NCBI RefSeq assembly: GCF_002217985.1
Contig: NZ_BCMI01000002.1
Span: forward strand, 1 to 64,000
Direction of reading: 5' to 3'
Length of the DNA stretch: 64,000 bases
Origin: Secundilactobacillus pentosiphilus
GTDB lineage: Bacteria > Bacillota > Bacilli > Lactobacillales > Lactobacillaceae
Shown here: piece after piece, positions 44,050-53,061 of the stretch
Layout of the letters: the number at the start of each line of letters is the position of its first letter
Numbering within the stretch: the stretch's first letter is position 1
Program-made: the position numbers and the translations under genes
The notes under the pieces: generated by a model
Database searches by the model: none
The model's input: only the letters and a program-made list of their open reading frames with translations
What the model was told of the DNA's origin: nothing

Positions 44050-44739
44050 ATGATTTTACAACGCGATAATTTGCCTAATATCGATCAGATTTCTGAAGAA
44101 ATGAGCCACGTGTTAGGTGATTATGACACCACTGAACTGCGTCAATTCTTTGTTTACTATCAGCAGTGTCAGGCAGGTGCCAAGGAATTTGGCACTAAAT
44201 TAGAGAATCTTGACAGTGAATTTGAAATGCTTGATAACCATAATCCCATTCACCATATGGAAACGCGCATGAAATCTCCACGCAGCCTCATCCGTAAACT
44301 GGCTAAAAAGGGGCATGACTTCTCTTTTGATGCCATTAAAAACAATATTTTTGATATTGCTGGTATTCGGGTGATCACCAACTATCTTGACGACATTAAC
44401 ACCGTGGAAAACGCGCTGACCAAGCAATCTGACGTTACTTTACTGAAACGTAAAGACTATATTTCCCATCCTAAGCCCAGCGGTTACCGGAGCCTTCACT
44501 TGGTCGTTTCCGTACCCGTTTTTCGTGCTAACGGCCCCGTTGCCACCCCTGTCGAAATTCAGCTACGAACAGTTGGGATGGATATGTGGGCGAGTTTAGA
44601 ACACAAATTGCGATACAAAACTGACGTTAAAAAAGCAAAAGTTGAACAATTCAGTGATCAACTAAAGAACTACTCGAGTGAACTTAATCAAATTGAAACG
44701 AATATGCAGCATATTTTCAATCATCTGCAAGAAAAGTAG
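44050..44739 (+). CDS. Small alarmone synthetase (RelP/RelQ family)
   Basis: 229 aa single-domain (p)ppGpp synthetase. Features: RMKSPRSLIRKL, FDIAGIRVI, DYISHPKPSGYRSLHLVV (G-loop region) and VEIQLRTVGMDMWASLEHKLRYK. No hydrolase or TGS domain, so it makes alarmone from ATP and GDP/GTP but cannot degrade it. I cannot decide between RelP and RelQ from motifs alone. AAGGAG upstream of ATG 44050. Monocistronic. Confidence 0.9.
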   Translation: MILQRDNLPNIDQISEEMSHVLGDYDTTELRQFFVYYQQCQAGAKEFGTKLENLDSEFEMLDNHNPIHHMETRMKSPRSLIRKLAKKGHDFSFDAIKNNIFDIAGIRVITNYLDDINTVENALTKQSDVTLLKRKDYISHPKPSGYRSLHLVVSVPVFRANGPVATPVEIQLRTVGMDMWASLEHKLRYKTDVKKAKVEQFSDQLKNYSSELNQIETNMQHIFNHLQEK

Positions 44740-44745
44740 TTCCCA

Positions 44746-44761
44746 TGTTTCACATGAAACA
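44746..44761. other. parS-like 16-mer
   Basis: TGTTTCACATGAAACA differs at one central base from the ParB/Spo0J site TGTTTCACGTGAAACA. The identical 16-mer recurs at 57378-57393. Confidence 0.45.
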
Positions 44762-44840
44762 TTCTACCAATGATAAGGGTGCACGATAAGGACCTGTGAC
44801 TTAAGTCTATATTGATAAGGATGCCATTTAATTTCCTGAC

Positions 44841-45011
44841 TAAAACACAACGTAGGATTGACTTTTGTTCACTCCTTTAATATAGTCTTAACCCGCTCCA
44901 TAACTCAGATTACGGCCATTTAACAGTCAAAAGCGCTCTCCCGATCAAAACCATCGGGAGAGCGCTTTTGACTGTTAAATTCTGGAATCTACCGAGTTAT
45001 GTCACGGCTTC
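44841..45011. repeat. Palindromic element, family 2, copy 1
   Basis: The core 44899-45001 is 103 nt: outer CATAACTC/GAGTTATG, then AGATT/AATCT, then a stem starting TTAACAGTCAAAAGCGCTCT with its perfect complement around CAAAACC. Homology to copy 2 (56264-56434) extends about 55 nt upstream of the core (ACTCCTTTAATATAG, CTTAACCCGCTC) and to GTCACGGCTT. It lies downstream of the leftward ribH gene, about 30 nt from its stop. Confidence 0.75.
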
Positions 45012-45043
45012 TAAATAACTATCTTGACCAGTTTCTCTACTGA

Positions 45044-45505
45044 TCAAAGCTGCTTTTCCAAATTGATCATCTCAATTAAACCATCCGCACAGTCAGCCCC
45101 CTTATTGCCGCCTTTACCACCAGCGCGGCTGATGGCCTGATCCAAATTATCAGTGGTCAGCACCCCAAACATGACGGGCACAGGGCCATTCAATGACACC
45201 TGGGCAAGGCCGCTAGCCGTCTCAGCACACACGTAATCGTAATGCGAAGTCTCACCTCGAATAACCGCGCCCAGGGCAATAATGCCGTCCACTTTACCGC
45301 TATTAGCGACTTTTTTAGCGATCCGCGGCAGCTCTAATGCGCCAGGGACGGCAGCTACCAGGATGTCTGCACTATTGACGCCGTACTTTTCGAGTTGTGA
45401 AACGGCACCCTGCTGTAATTTTTGCGTTACCAATTCATTAAACTGCGCGACAACGATACCGACTTTAACATCGTTGCCAATCCTTGAATGTGTCAGTATT
45501 TGCAT
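45044..45505 (-). CDS. ribH: 6,7-dimethyl-8-ribityllumazine synthase
   Basis: 153 aa. Condenses the pyrimidinedione with dihydroxybutanone phosphate. Features: [12 protein letters not shown] near the N terminus, AVPGALELP and [17 protein letters not shown] with the catalytic His. Starts one base after ribBA ends. Last gene of the riboflavin operon. Confidence 0.96.
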   Translation of the reverse strand: MQILTHSRIGNDVKVGIVVAQFNELVTQKLQQGAVSQLEKYGVNSADILVAAVPGALELPRIAKKVANSGKVDGIIALGAVIRGETSHYDYVCAETASGLAQVSLNGPVPVMFGVLTTDNLDQAISRAGGKGGNKGADCADGLIEMINLEKQL

Positions 45506-46714
45506 TTAGTTGACCTCCCTTAGTAAGTGGTGGAACTTATTCTTTTTAGTTTTTAAATAAGCTTCATTTTCCTGAGTTAATCCAGCCTCAAGGGAGATGC
45601 GCTGATTTACTCTGATGCCGTACTGCTCCAGCTGCTTAATTTTATCCGGATTATTCGTCATCAAATTGACGGTCGTCACACCCTCCTGACGTAAAATAGC
45701 AGCGGCCAGACCGTAGTTCCGATCATCTGCAGGCAAACCTAAATGTAGGTTCGCCTCAACGGTATCAAGGCCCTGTTCCTGCAATTCGTAGGCTTTTAAT
45801 TTATTAGCTAAACCAATGCCGCGACCCTCCTGCCGCAGGTATAGGACCGCTCCACGGCCTGCCTGTTCGATCCGTTTTAACGCCTCAGCAAGCTGGGCAC
45901 CGCAATCACAACGTTTTGATCCAAATACATCTCCCGTTAAACATTCGGAATGAAGCCGAAGCAGCAGTGGCGCTGCCCCGTGAATATTGCCCTTGGTAAT
46001 GAGCAGTGTCGGCTCACCGTCTTCACTGGTTTTCAAAGCTTTCATCTTAAAGGTGCCGTAGCGAGTAGGCAACGCAACGTTAGCGATGGTTTCAATCATT
46101 TTAAGCTGGCGGTACTGCTGCAGTTCTTCAATGGTGATCAAAGGGGTCTGAGTGCCTTCCGCGTACGCTTTAAGATCCTTACGCCGAGCCATCGTGCCGT
46201 CTTTTTTCAGAATTTCACAAATGTAGGCAACCGGCTGACTTCCGGCCAGTCTAGCCAGATCCACCGCGGCTTCAGTGTGCCCGTCGCGCTCTAGTACCCC
46301 GTTATCACGGGCGATCAGCGGAAAGATGTGACCCGGGTGATAAAAATCAGCGAAATGACTATCGGTTTTTGCTAAGGCCCCAATGGTGGCAGCCCGGTCA
46401 TAAGCCGAAATCCCGGTAGTCGTCGTACGAACGTCAGTACTAACGGTAAAGGCCGTTCCGTATGCATCCGTGGCATCCGTCACCATGGGTTTCAGCCCCA
46501 ACCGTTGCGCCACCGTTGCACTCATTGGCACACACAGGAGACCGCGGGCTTTGGTCACCATCGTATTCACGTTTTCAGGCGAGACGTATTCAGCAAGTCC
46601 CACCATGTCACCTTCGGCTTCCCGGTCTAGTGAGTCTGCCACAATAATCAATTTTCCCTGTTTAAGGGTCTCAACTGCTGCTTCAATTTTTTGCGTTAAC
46701 ACTTGGTTTGTCAT
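45506..46714 (-). CDS. ribBA: Bifunctional DHBP synthase / GTP cyclohydrolase II
   Basis: 402 aa. N-terminal RibB domain (about 1-205: VADSLDREAEGDMVGLAEYV, TRARGLLC-like KARGLLCVPM, DFYHPGHIFPL) and C-terminal RibA domain with the zinc site CLTGDVFGSKRCDCGAQL and RQEGRGIGLANKL. It supplies both precursors of lumazine. One RibB residue pattern is EAEGD, versus E-(N)-EGD in most homologues. Overlaps ribE by 4 nt (ATGA). Confidence 0.96.
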   Translation of the reverse strand: MTNQVLTQKIEAAVETLKQGKLIIVADSLDREAEGDMVGLAEYVSPENVNTMVTKARGLLCVPMSATVAQRLGLKPMVTDATDAYGTAFTVSTDVRTTTTGISAYDRAATIGALAKTDSHFADFYHPGHIFPLIARDNGVLERDGHTEAAVDLARLAGSQPVAYICEILKKDGTMARRKDLKAYAEGTQTPLITIEELQQYRQLKMIETIANVALPTRYGTFKMKALKTSEDGEPTLLITKGNIHGAAPLLLRLHSECLTGDVFGSKRCDCGAQLAEALKRIEQAGRGAVLYLRQEGRGIGLANKLKAYELQEQGLDTVEANLHLGLPADDRNYGLAAAILRQEGVTTVNLMTNNPDKIKQLEQYGIRVNQRISLEAGLTQENEAYLKTKKNKFHHLLREVN

Positions 46715-47313
46715 TGGATTGCTTCCTTTCGCTGCGCGCTCACAATGTATTTGCCTAAAATATCCGTTTCAACGTTGACTAACGCTCCGATTTGCCGCTT
46801 TCCCAACGTTGTTTGATCCTGCGTATAGGGAATAAGACTGACTGAAAAGTGTCCCGGTGTGGTTTGTGTCACCGTTAAGCTGATGCCGTCGATGGCGATC
46901 GAGCCCTTTTTGACAATGTAGTCGTCGTATTCTGAACTAATTTTGAAGGTCAATACCGTTGCGTTTTGATCTGCTGTTCGTTGGACTATTTTGGCCGTTG
47001 TATCAACGTGGCCTAAAACAAAGTGCCCGTCTAATCTTTCACTGGCAGCCAGCGCTGGTTCTATATTGACGGCATCACCCGTTTTTAACTGACCCAGATT
47101 GGTTAACCGGATCGTTTCCGGCATCGCTTCAACGGAAAGTTGTCCGGACGCCACGGCCGTTACTGTCAGGCAAATGCCATTAATTGCAAAACTATCGCCA
47201 AGTTGCGGCTTGATCGTGCTTAACATGGGAGATGCAACAGTGAGTTTCGCCGTCTCCGCCAGTTTTTCAAACGCCACCACGTGACCCACACCCTTAATAA
47301 TGCCTGTAAACAT
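46711..47313 (-). CDS. ribE: Riboflavin synthase alpha chain
   Basis: 200 aa with two lumazine-binding repeats (about 1-90 and 95-190): MFTGIIKGVGHVV and LDGHFVLGHVDTTAKI. Dismutates two lumazines into riboflavin. Overlaps ribBA by 4 nt; 2 nt after ribD. Confidence 0.95.
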   Translation of the reverse strand: MFTGIIKGVGHVVAFEKLAETAKLTVASPMLSTIKPQLGDSFAINGICLTVTAVASGQLSVEAMPETIRLTNLGQLKTGDAVNIEPALAASERLDGHFVLGHVDTTAKIVQRTADQNATVLTFKISSEYDDYIVKKGSIAIDGISLTVTQTTPGHFSVSLIPYTQDQTTLGKRQIGALVNVETDILGKYIVSAQRKEAIQ

Positions 47314-47315
47314 CC

Positions 47316-48362
47316 TTACACCTTCTTTGTTTGAATCCGAATGTCGGGACCCAGCATTGAAATTGTTGGTGTTTCAAAGCGCGTTGGTCCGGATAACGCC
47401 TGCCCGACTGCTGCTGGTAAACCGTCGCCGCCTAAGATCGTCGGTGCGACGTAAACAACGAGTTCATCCACTAGATCAGCAGCTATAAAATCCGCCTGCA
47501 AGTGGCTGCCGCCTTCAACCAGCAACGACTGAATCCCGTGGTTAGCGAGGGATTGAACAACGGCAGCCGGCGTCCAGTTGGCTTTAACGAACACGTGGAC
47601 ATTTTCAGGCAGTTTCCTAGCTGACATGGTTTCACTGAAGAACCACGTTGGTGCGGACTGATCAAATAGATGACTATTGACGTCTACCTCATCGACATGA
47701 TGTACAACAGCCGCTCTGATTGGCGGAAAGGCCATTGGCAAGGAAGTCCTCACCGTTAAGTGGGGATCATCGATGGTGAGGGTGTGCTCCCCCACTAGGA
47801 TTGCCTGCTGCTGCCTTCTTAACTGCTGGGCATCTTGCTGAGCAGCGGTTTCTGTCAGCAGCGTTCGCTTTCTTTGGGCACCATTAATTTTGCCATCCAG
47901 TGACATGGCGTACTTCAACGTGATCAGTGGCCGCTGATGCTGGTAGAAATAGTTATACGCTTGGTTTAAGCCCAGGCTGTCACCCAGTATGTCAACTTTT
48001 ATCCCATGACTCTTTAGTATTGCGACGCCCTTGCCACTAACGATCGGATTAGGATCCAGCTGACCAATGATCACCCGAGCAATGCCTACCTCTGCCAACC
48101 GTTTCGCACAAGGCGGCGTTTTCCCGTAGTGGCTGCAAGGCTCCAGCGTGACGTACATGGTGGCACCCTTTGCCTGGCTAATATCATCCAGTTGCGCCAG
48201 TGCATCGATCTCGGCATGGTGCTGCCCGTATTGATGATGGTAACCAACTGCTAAAACTTGCTGATCTTTAACGATCACCGCACCGACTTGGGGATTCGTC
48301 CAGGTGTCCGTTCCCCGTTTAGCAGCGGCAACTGCCATTTGAAAATACTTTGATTCGATCAA
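47316..48362 (-). CDS. ribD: Bifunctional diaminohydroxyphosphoribosylaminopyrimidine deaminase/reductase
   Basis: 348 aa. N-terminal deaminase with the zinc motif HAEIDAL and PCSHYGKTPPCAKRL, C-terminal NADPH reductase (TLKYAMSLDGKINGA, LVEGGSHLQADFI). Start is TTG at 48362 with GAGGTG upstream; no better ATG is available. First gene of ribD-ribE-ribBA-ribH, controlled by the FMN riboswitch. Confidence 0.94.
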   Translation of the reverse strand: MIESKYFQMAVAAAKRGTDTWTNPQVGAVIVKDQQVLAVGYHHQYGQHHAEIDALAQLDDISQAKGATMYVTLEPCSHYGKTPPCAKRLAEVGIARVIIGQLDPNPIVSGKGVAILKSHGIKVDILGDSLGLNQAYNYFYQHQRPLITLKYAMSLDGKINGAQRKRTLLTETAAQQDAQQLRRQQQAILVGEHTLTIDDPHLTVRTSLPMAFPPIRAAVVHHVDEVDVNSHLFDQSAPTWFFSETMSARKLPENVHVFVKANWTPAAVVQSLANHGIQSLLVEGGSHLQADFIAADLVDELVVYVAPTILGGDGLPAAVGQALSGPTRFETPTISMLGPDIRIQTKKV

Positions 48363-48379
48363 ACCTCATTCACCTCACG

Positions 48380-48412
48380 AAAAAAGGCCTCGCATTAAAA
48401 TGCGGGGCCCCG
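48380..48412 (-). terminator. FMN riboswitch terminator
   Basis: Leftward GGCCCCGCATT/AATGCGAGGCC stem followed by T6, between the aptamer and ribD. Confidence 0.85.
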
Positions 48413-48488
48413 TTTATTGATAAGCTAAACAAGATTTCATACGGTAATGGTACACAAAAAGTGTCCACCAATGGTACGAAATAGTTCT

Positions 48489-48640
48489 TTTCTTCTCCCA
48501 TCCAGACTTTAACTGTCGGTCCCAGACTCTCACTGGGTCAACCACGCGTAACGTGGGTCACGGACTTCAGCCATGTAGCGATTGCTTGTTCAATCTAGCT
48601 GTCACCATCGGTCGGGAATTACACCCTGCCCCGAAGAAAT
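48489..48640 (-). promoter_or_regulatory. FMN riboswitch (RFN element)
   Basis: Read leftward it shows all conserved blocks: CTTCGGGGCAGGGTG, AATTCCCGACCGATGGTGAC, AGTCCGTGACCC, CCAGTGAGAGTCTGG, GACCGACAGTTAAAGTCTGG and ATGGGAGAAGA. FMN binding should favour the terminator at 48380-48412 and repress the riboflavin operon. Confidence 0.97.
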
Positions 48641-48660
48641 CTATTCAGTTTTCAAGAGTC

Positions 48661-48689
48661 ATCGTACAATGATTCTTTTTAAAATGCAA
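48661..48689 (-). promoter_or_regulatory. Promoter of the riboflavin operon
   Basis: Leftward TTGCAT, 17-nt spacer, TACGAT, immediately before the RFN element. Confidence 0.65.
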
Positions 48690-48713
48690 GCGCTATTATT
48701 TAGCCGATCAAGC

Positions 48714-50519
48714 CTATTCTTTGATTGCAATGCTCCGCGCCCGCAGTGCCCAGAGAATGGTCACGGTATCGACCACTTCTTGCAGCATCGCGCCAATAAT
48801 CGCTGGAATCACCCCGAAACTCGCGATCAGCATCAGCACCGTACAGATAACGATTCCCGCCATGACGGACTGGCGAGCTACGTGCATGGTTGAACGGGAA
48901 ATTCGGACTGCAATGACGGTTCGACGCAGGTCGTCCTTTAAAATAACGGCATCGGCTGATTCACTGGCTGTCGTCGCACCACTGGCACCCATTGCAATAC
49001 CGACGTCCGCCGTCACCAGTGATGGTGCATCATTTACACCGTCACCCACCATGGCAACTGGCCGTTGATTTTCGGGTACCCGTTTAAGGACTTCGATTTT
49101 TTCACCTGGCAGACATTCTGCATGTACCTGGTCGATTCCCACGGCTTTGGCAATCTTTTCAGCGATTGACTGCCGATCACCAGAAATCATCATCAAGTTC
49201 TTAATCCCCAGTTCGTGTAACTCAGACATGGTAACAACCGCTTCTGGCCGCAATTCATCCGTAAACGTCACGCAGCCCAGGTACTGATCGTCAGCAGAAA
49301 CGTAAACCGCAGTATCTTCAACCTTTTGAATTGATCCATCCGGCATGGCAAAATCCGCCTTGCCAACCCGTACTAAATGACCGTCGATTCGCGCCTGAAC
49401 ACCGCCGCCCGTGGTTTCTTTAACCTCACTGACCGTTGGCAGCTGCTCGGGTGCCGCCTGCATGAGGGACCGCGCTAAAATGTGGTTAGACTGCTGTTCC
49501 GTTGCTGCAGCCAGCATCAGCAACCGTTTTTGATCAACGTTTGGCTGCGTCAAAATCTCGTTTACTTGTAAGTGTCCCTGCGTAATCGTCCCGGTTTTAT
49601 CAAACGCCATGGTTTTAACCTTAGCCAGTCGTTCAAGGGTCGTCCCGGTTTTAACGATGATGCCACTTTGACTGGCCCGGCTCATCCCGGCTACCAAAGC
49701 GATCGGCGCTGCTAGAATTAACGGACAGGGTGACGCCACCACGAGTACTTCGGCAAACCGGACTGGATCGCCCGAAACGATCCAAGCAGTCCCGGCAATC
49801 ACGTACGCTAAAATCGTAAACGGCAGTGCATACCGGTCGGCCATCCGAACAAAGTGGGCCGGCTGTGCTTCAGCCTGCTTAACTAAGCGAACGATATTTT
49901 GAAATTGACTGTCAGCTGCCTTTTGATCAGCGACCATTTGAACGGAAGCATCACCATTGATGGAACCCGACATCACCGTTTCGCCTACCGCCCTGTCAAC
50001 TGGCCGGGATTCACCCGTCAGTGACGACTCGTCTAACGTGGTACTGCCAGACGTGATCGTACCGTCAACGGGAACGACCTCGCCCGGCTTAACTAACAGT
50101 TTATCACCCACGTTAACTTGATCGACCGCGATGGCTTTAACAGCCCCTGCTACCATCAAATGAGCCTGCTGCGGCGATTTATCTAAAAGTGATTGCAGAT
50201 CCGCATTAGCCTTATGGGCCGCGTAATCTTCTAGCGCATCGCCCCCGGTCAGCATCAGTAAAACGATCAGTGCTGCCCAATACTCACCGATAGCTAAGGT
50301 CGCGATAACAGCCGTGATCGCCAGCAGATCCACGCCAAATTTACCGGAACGTAACGTTTTGACCATATCAATAAACATCAGCAGGGCAATTAACGAACCA
50401 AGGACGGTCACTAAGATTTGCGCCCACAGTGATCGGTGCAACCCAAATGCTAAAATCAAAGAAACCGCACCAACACCTACCACTGCCCATAACCGCCGAT
50501 AATTAGAAAGTTTTTGCAT
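48714..50519 (-). CDS. P1B-type metal ATPase, SPC class, divergent last segment
   Basis: 601 aa. Metal motif SPCP in VVASPCPLILAAPIAL (P1B-4-like), TGES (SLTGESRPVD), DKTGTIT, TGDG-loop variant ISGDRQS and GDGVNDAPS. The last membrane segment has MLQEVVDTVTILWALR, where P1B-4 pumps have HEGST, so the conserved His-Glu pair is Gln-Glu. No HMA domain. ATG 50519 follows AGGAGGTGACGTC. Monocistronic, upstream of the rib operon on the same strand. Metal unknown; Co, Fe, Zn or Mn are possible. Confidence 0.85.
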   Translation of the reverse strand: MQKLSNYRRLWAVVGVGAVSLILAFGLHRSLWAQILVTVLGSLIALLMFIDMVKTLRSGKFGVDLLAITAVIATLAIGEYWAALIVLLMLTGGDALEDYAAHKANADLQSLLDKSPQQAHLMVAGAVKAIAVDQVNVGDKLLVKPGEVVPVDGTITSGSTTLDESSLTGESRPVDRAVGETVMSGSINGDASVQMVADQKAADSQFQNIVRLVKQAEAQPAHFVRMADRYALPFTILAYVIAGTAWIVSGDPVRFAEVLVVASPCPLILAAPIALVAGMSRASQSGIIVKTGTTLERLAKVKTMAFDKTGTITQGHLQVNEILTQPNVDQKRLLMLAAATEQQSNHILARSLMQAAPEQLPTVSEVKETTGGGVQARIDGHLVRVGKADFAMPDGSIQKVEDTAVYVSADDQYLGCVTFTDELRPEAVVTMSELHELGIKNLMMISGDRQSIAEKIAKAVGIDQVHAECLPGEKIEVLKRVPENQRPVAMVGDGVNDAPSLVTADVGIAMGASGATTASESADAVILKDDLRRTVIAVRISRSTMHVARQSVMAGIVICTVLMLIASFGVIPAIIGAMLQEVVDTVTILWALRARSIAIKE

Positions 50520-50635
50520 GACGTCACCTCCTAGGGGATACTTTTCTTCCATTATAGCTGAAATGCCTATTATTCAGATAGTAATAAGGTAAAATTTATA
50601 ATCATTAGAATCTATAATCAATATCAAGGCACAAT

Positions 50636-50684
50636 AAAAAGCAGTTCAATCATCGTTTGCGCGATCATTGAACTGCTTTTTCCC
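50636..50684. terminator. Bidirectional terminator
   Basis: AAAAAGCAGTTCAAT/ATTGAACTGCTTTTT stem, ends the mntH-usp transcript. Confidence 0.9.
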
Positions 50685-50694
50685 ATAGTATGCT

Positions 50695-51132
50695 TTAACG
50701 AATGACTAAAACTGAGATGGGTGCGTACTTAGCCATGTAGGCAGCTTGAGAACCAACGCGGCGTTTCAAGCCTTTTTTAGCAATTGAACCAATAATTAAG
50801 ACATCTGGTTTAACGTGCGGAATAACATCCTTAACGATTACTTCAGCGGGTTTCCCCTCAGAAACCACGGCGTTAACCTGTTCAACACCAGCGTCTTTAG
50901 CCTGCTGAACATACGTATTAATATGTTCCTCAAGCTCACTGCGTTCCCCATGGATATAATCTTTATCCATTGCTTGAAAAACATTAACGTCACTATCTTC
51001 ACGAATTGAAACGATGGTCAATGCTGCATGACGCTGCTTAGCTGTAGCAATAGCATACCGAAATGCCAACAGAGCATCCTCGGAGTCATCAACACCAACT
51101 AAAATATGCTGAAATTCAGTCTTTTTAGTCAT
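50695..51132 (-). CDS. Universal stress protein, UspA family
   Basis: 145 aa. Usp fold with N-terminal ILVGVDDSEDALLAFRYAI and the C-terminal ATP-binding-type loop (GSIAKKGLKRRVGSQAAYMAKYAPISVLVIR, near G-2x-G-9x-G-S/T). It lies 13 nt after mntH and is cotranscribed with it; Nramp-Usp pairs are common in lactobacilli. Its partner role in manganese or stress physiology is unknown. Confidence 0.9.
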   Translation of the reverse strand: MTKKTEFQHILVGVDDSEDALLAFRYAIATAKQRHAALTIVSIREDSDVNVFQAMDKDYIHGERSELEEHINTYVQQAKDAGVEQVNAVVSEGKPAEVIVKDVIPHVKPDVLIIGSIAKKGLKRRVGSQAAYMAKYAPISVLVIR

Positions 51133-51145
51133 TATGATCCCCCGT

Positions 51146-52714
51146 CTATTCTTCTACGCCAAGCTTAGCTTTGAGCCGCTTGTTACCCTTATGCAAATCG
51201 ATAATCATCCAAACAAGCAAGGCAACAACACATGCAATCAGGAAGTAAGCAATATCGTCAGCCATTGCAAAATCTGCAGCAGAGGCATTTGCAGGTAAGA
51301 AGGCTTCGATGTTATTGGGTAGGCCTTTCATGTTCAGAACGGTTAAAGCGATAACTGAGAACCAGCCAAGAATCTTGATAACCAAGGTGTTCTTGAACCG
51401 TTCACCCATTTCCAACTTACTATCTGTCATCATTAACAAAGGCAGCATGGAGAATGGTAAGGCAAACGCCAAGAAGACTTGTGAGTTGTTCATCAGCGTG
51501 TTCAGCGCCTCGTGTTGTTGAATAGGCGTTTCACCGCTGGTCATCCCAACACAGATCAGAACAGGAATAACTGAGATCAAACGGGTAACTAACCGACGTG
51601 CCCATAGAGGCATCTTCATGTGAATGAAACCTTCCATGATGACTTGACCAGTTAAAGTCCCAGTAATGGTAGAGTTTTGACCTGAAGCAAGCAATGCAAC
51701 GGCAAACAGTACTGACAATGCACCAGACTTAGCAACACTAATTAAAATGGGATTGCTAAGCATTGATGAATTAGATAAGGCCTGGAACAAACCGAAGAAT
51801 GAAGGGTCTTTAACAGCACCAGTCTTAAAGACGGCAACACCCATAACCAGCAGCAAAGAGTTAACAACGAATGCCAGTGATAACTGAATGTTTGAATCCC
51901 AAGTGGTAAACCGAACGGTACGTGCCACATCATCTTCATCGGCATGATCGATTTTACGGGTTTGTGAAATAGCAGAGTGCAAGTATAAGTTATGTGGCAT
52001 AACAGTGGCACCAATGATACCTAAGGCACCAGTCAATGGTGTACTGCCACTAACCTTAATTGAACTTGAGAACGTATTTCCGGTAGGAATTAAGCCACCA
52101 AAAACACCGGCCCAGTTAGGGTTTGACAAAGCAACTTCATAAGCAAAAACCAATAAGATAACCATAATCAAGCAAACAACGATTGCTTCAATCTTACGGA
52201 ACCCGATTTTGGTTAATAATAGCAAAATCAAAACATCAAATACGGTAATGAAAACCGCGTATACAAGTGGAATATGGAATAATAGATACAACGCAATGGC
52301 AGCCCCGATAACTTCCGCAATATCAGTCGCCATAATGGCAAATTCTGTTAGGAGCCAAAGTACGATTCCCAAAGACTTGCTAGTACGGGCCCGAATCGCT
52401 TGTGCTAAATCCATCTGTGTCACGATGCCAAGTTTAGCTGCCATGTATTGCAGTAACATCGCAATCAAACTTGACATTAAGATAACAGACATCAGCAAGT
52501 ACTGGAAGTTTTGACCACCAGTGATTGAAGTTGACCAGTTACCTGGATCCATGTAACCAACAGCGACTAGTGCACCAGGTCCTGAGTACATAAATAACGT
52601 TTTCCAAAAGCCTTTCCCTTTTGGAACATCAATTGAGCCATTGATCTCTTCCAACGATTTCCCGTTGGCGTATTCGATCAAATGGTGTTTCCGTGGTGTT
52701 TTTTGATCCTTCAA
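51146..52714 (-). CDS. mntH: Nramp family manganese importer
   Basis: 522 aa with 11 hydrophobic segments. Segment 1 has the metal-site motif [11 protein letters not shown] (DPGN), and segment 6 has [16 protein letters not shown] (MPH). The N-terminal 35-residue extension is typical of lactobacillar MntH. Start is TTG 52714 with AAGGGTGG upstream. Drives H+-coupled Mn2+ uptake, central to lactobacilli that use Mn against superoxide. A palindromic box at 52788-52803 upstream matches one near the 55957-56187 gene. Confidence 0.93.
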   Translation of the reverse strand: MKDQKTPRKHHLIEYANGKSLEEINGSIDVPKGKGFWKTLFMYSGPGALVAVGYMDPGNWSTSITGGQNFQYLLMSVILMSSLIAMLLQYMAAKLGIVTQMDLAQAIRARTSKSLGIVLWLLTEFAIMATDIAEVIGAAIALYLLFHIPLVYAVFITVFDVLILLLLTKIGFRKIEAIVVCLIMVILLVFAYEVALSNPNWAGVFGGLIPTGNTFSSSIKVSGSTPLTGALGIIGATVMPHNLYLHSAISQTRKIDHADEDDVARTVRFTTWDSNIQLSLAFVVNSLLLVMGVAVFKTGAVKDPSFFGLFQALSNSSMLSNPILISVAKSGALSVLFAVALLASGQNSTITGTLTGQVIMEGFIHMKMPLWARRLVTRLISVIPVLICVGMTSGETPIQQHEALNTLMNNSQVFLAFALPFSMLPLLMMTDSKLEMGERFKNTLVIKILGWFSVIALTVLNMKGLPNNIEAFLPANASAADFAMADDIAYFLIACVVALLVWMIIDLHKGNKRLKAKLGVEE

Positions 52715-52787
52715 AATATGTTGCCACCCTTCATGAATTTGTTAAGCGTGTTTATTGTACAATTTATTTTAGATTTGTAAAATAGAA

Positions 52788-52803
52788 TTTAGGCATTCCT
52801 TAA
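52788..52803. promoter_or_regulatory. Shared palindromic box, mntH side
   Basis: TTTAGGCATTCCTTAA. It lies upstream of mntH and at the predicted start of the divergent ATPase transcript (TTGTAC-17-TAAAAT at 52756-52784). Compare TTTTAGGAATGCCTAAAA at 56219-56236. The form suggests a DtxR/MntR-family operator. Confidence 0.5.
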
Positions 52804-52892
52804 CATTATCTACTACTTATGGGTACGCTTCCATGTATAAGGATACTCACTTTAGCCAACCCGTAAAAATAAATAAAACTTTTTTTGATCAG

Positions 52893-52925
52893 CCGGTAAA
52901 ATATCCGATTTTACGGCTTTTTAGC
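52893..52925 (+). terminator. Terminator in the leader of the P2-type ATPase
   Basis: GCCGgTAAAAT/ATTTTAcGGC stem plus T5, about 135 nt before the ATPase start. It suggests attenuation, but I could not match the upstream part to the yybP-ykoY manganese riboswitch. Confidence 0.6.
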
Positions 52926-52987
52926 TTGTATTTCCCATTACTAATATTTAATCTAAGACATAGAAATACTGAAAGAAGGGATCAATA

Positions 52988-53029
52988 TTGAGAGACTTAT
53001 CCATCAATTTGGCATTACCAGACCGCTAA
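52988..53029 (+). CDS. Possible 13-aa upstream ORF
   Basis: TTG start behind AAGGG, reading MRDLSINLALPDR, stop 32 nt before the ATPase start. RBS support only. Confidence 0.2.
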   Translation: MRDLSINLALPDR

Positions 53030-53061
53030 TCAAACGTTAATTACGAAAGGATGATTTATTT

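Noticed and set aside
52790-53061. yybP-ykoY manganese riboswitch before the P2-type ATPase
   Set aside because: The conserved GGGGAGTA-type and CTC loops are missing; only a terminator is visible.
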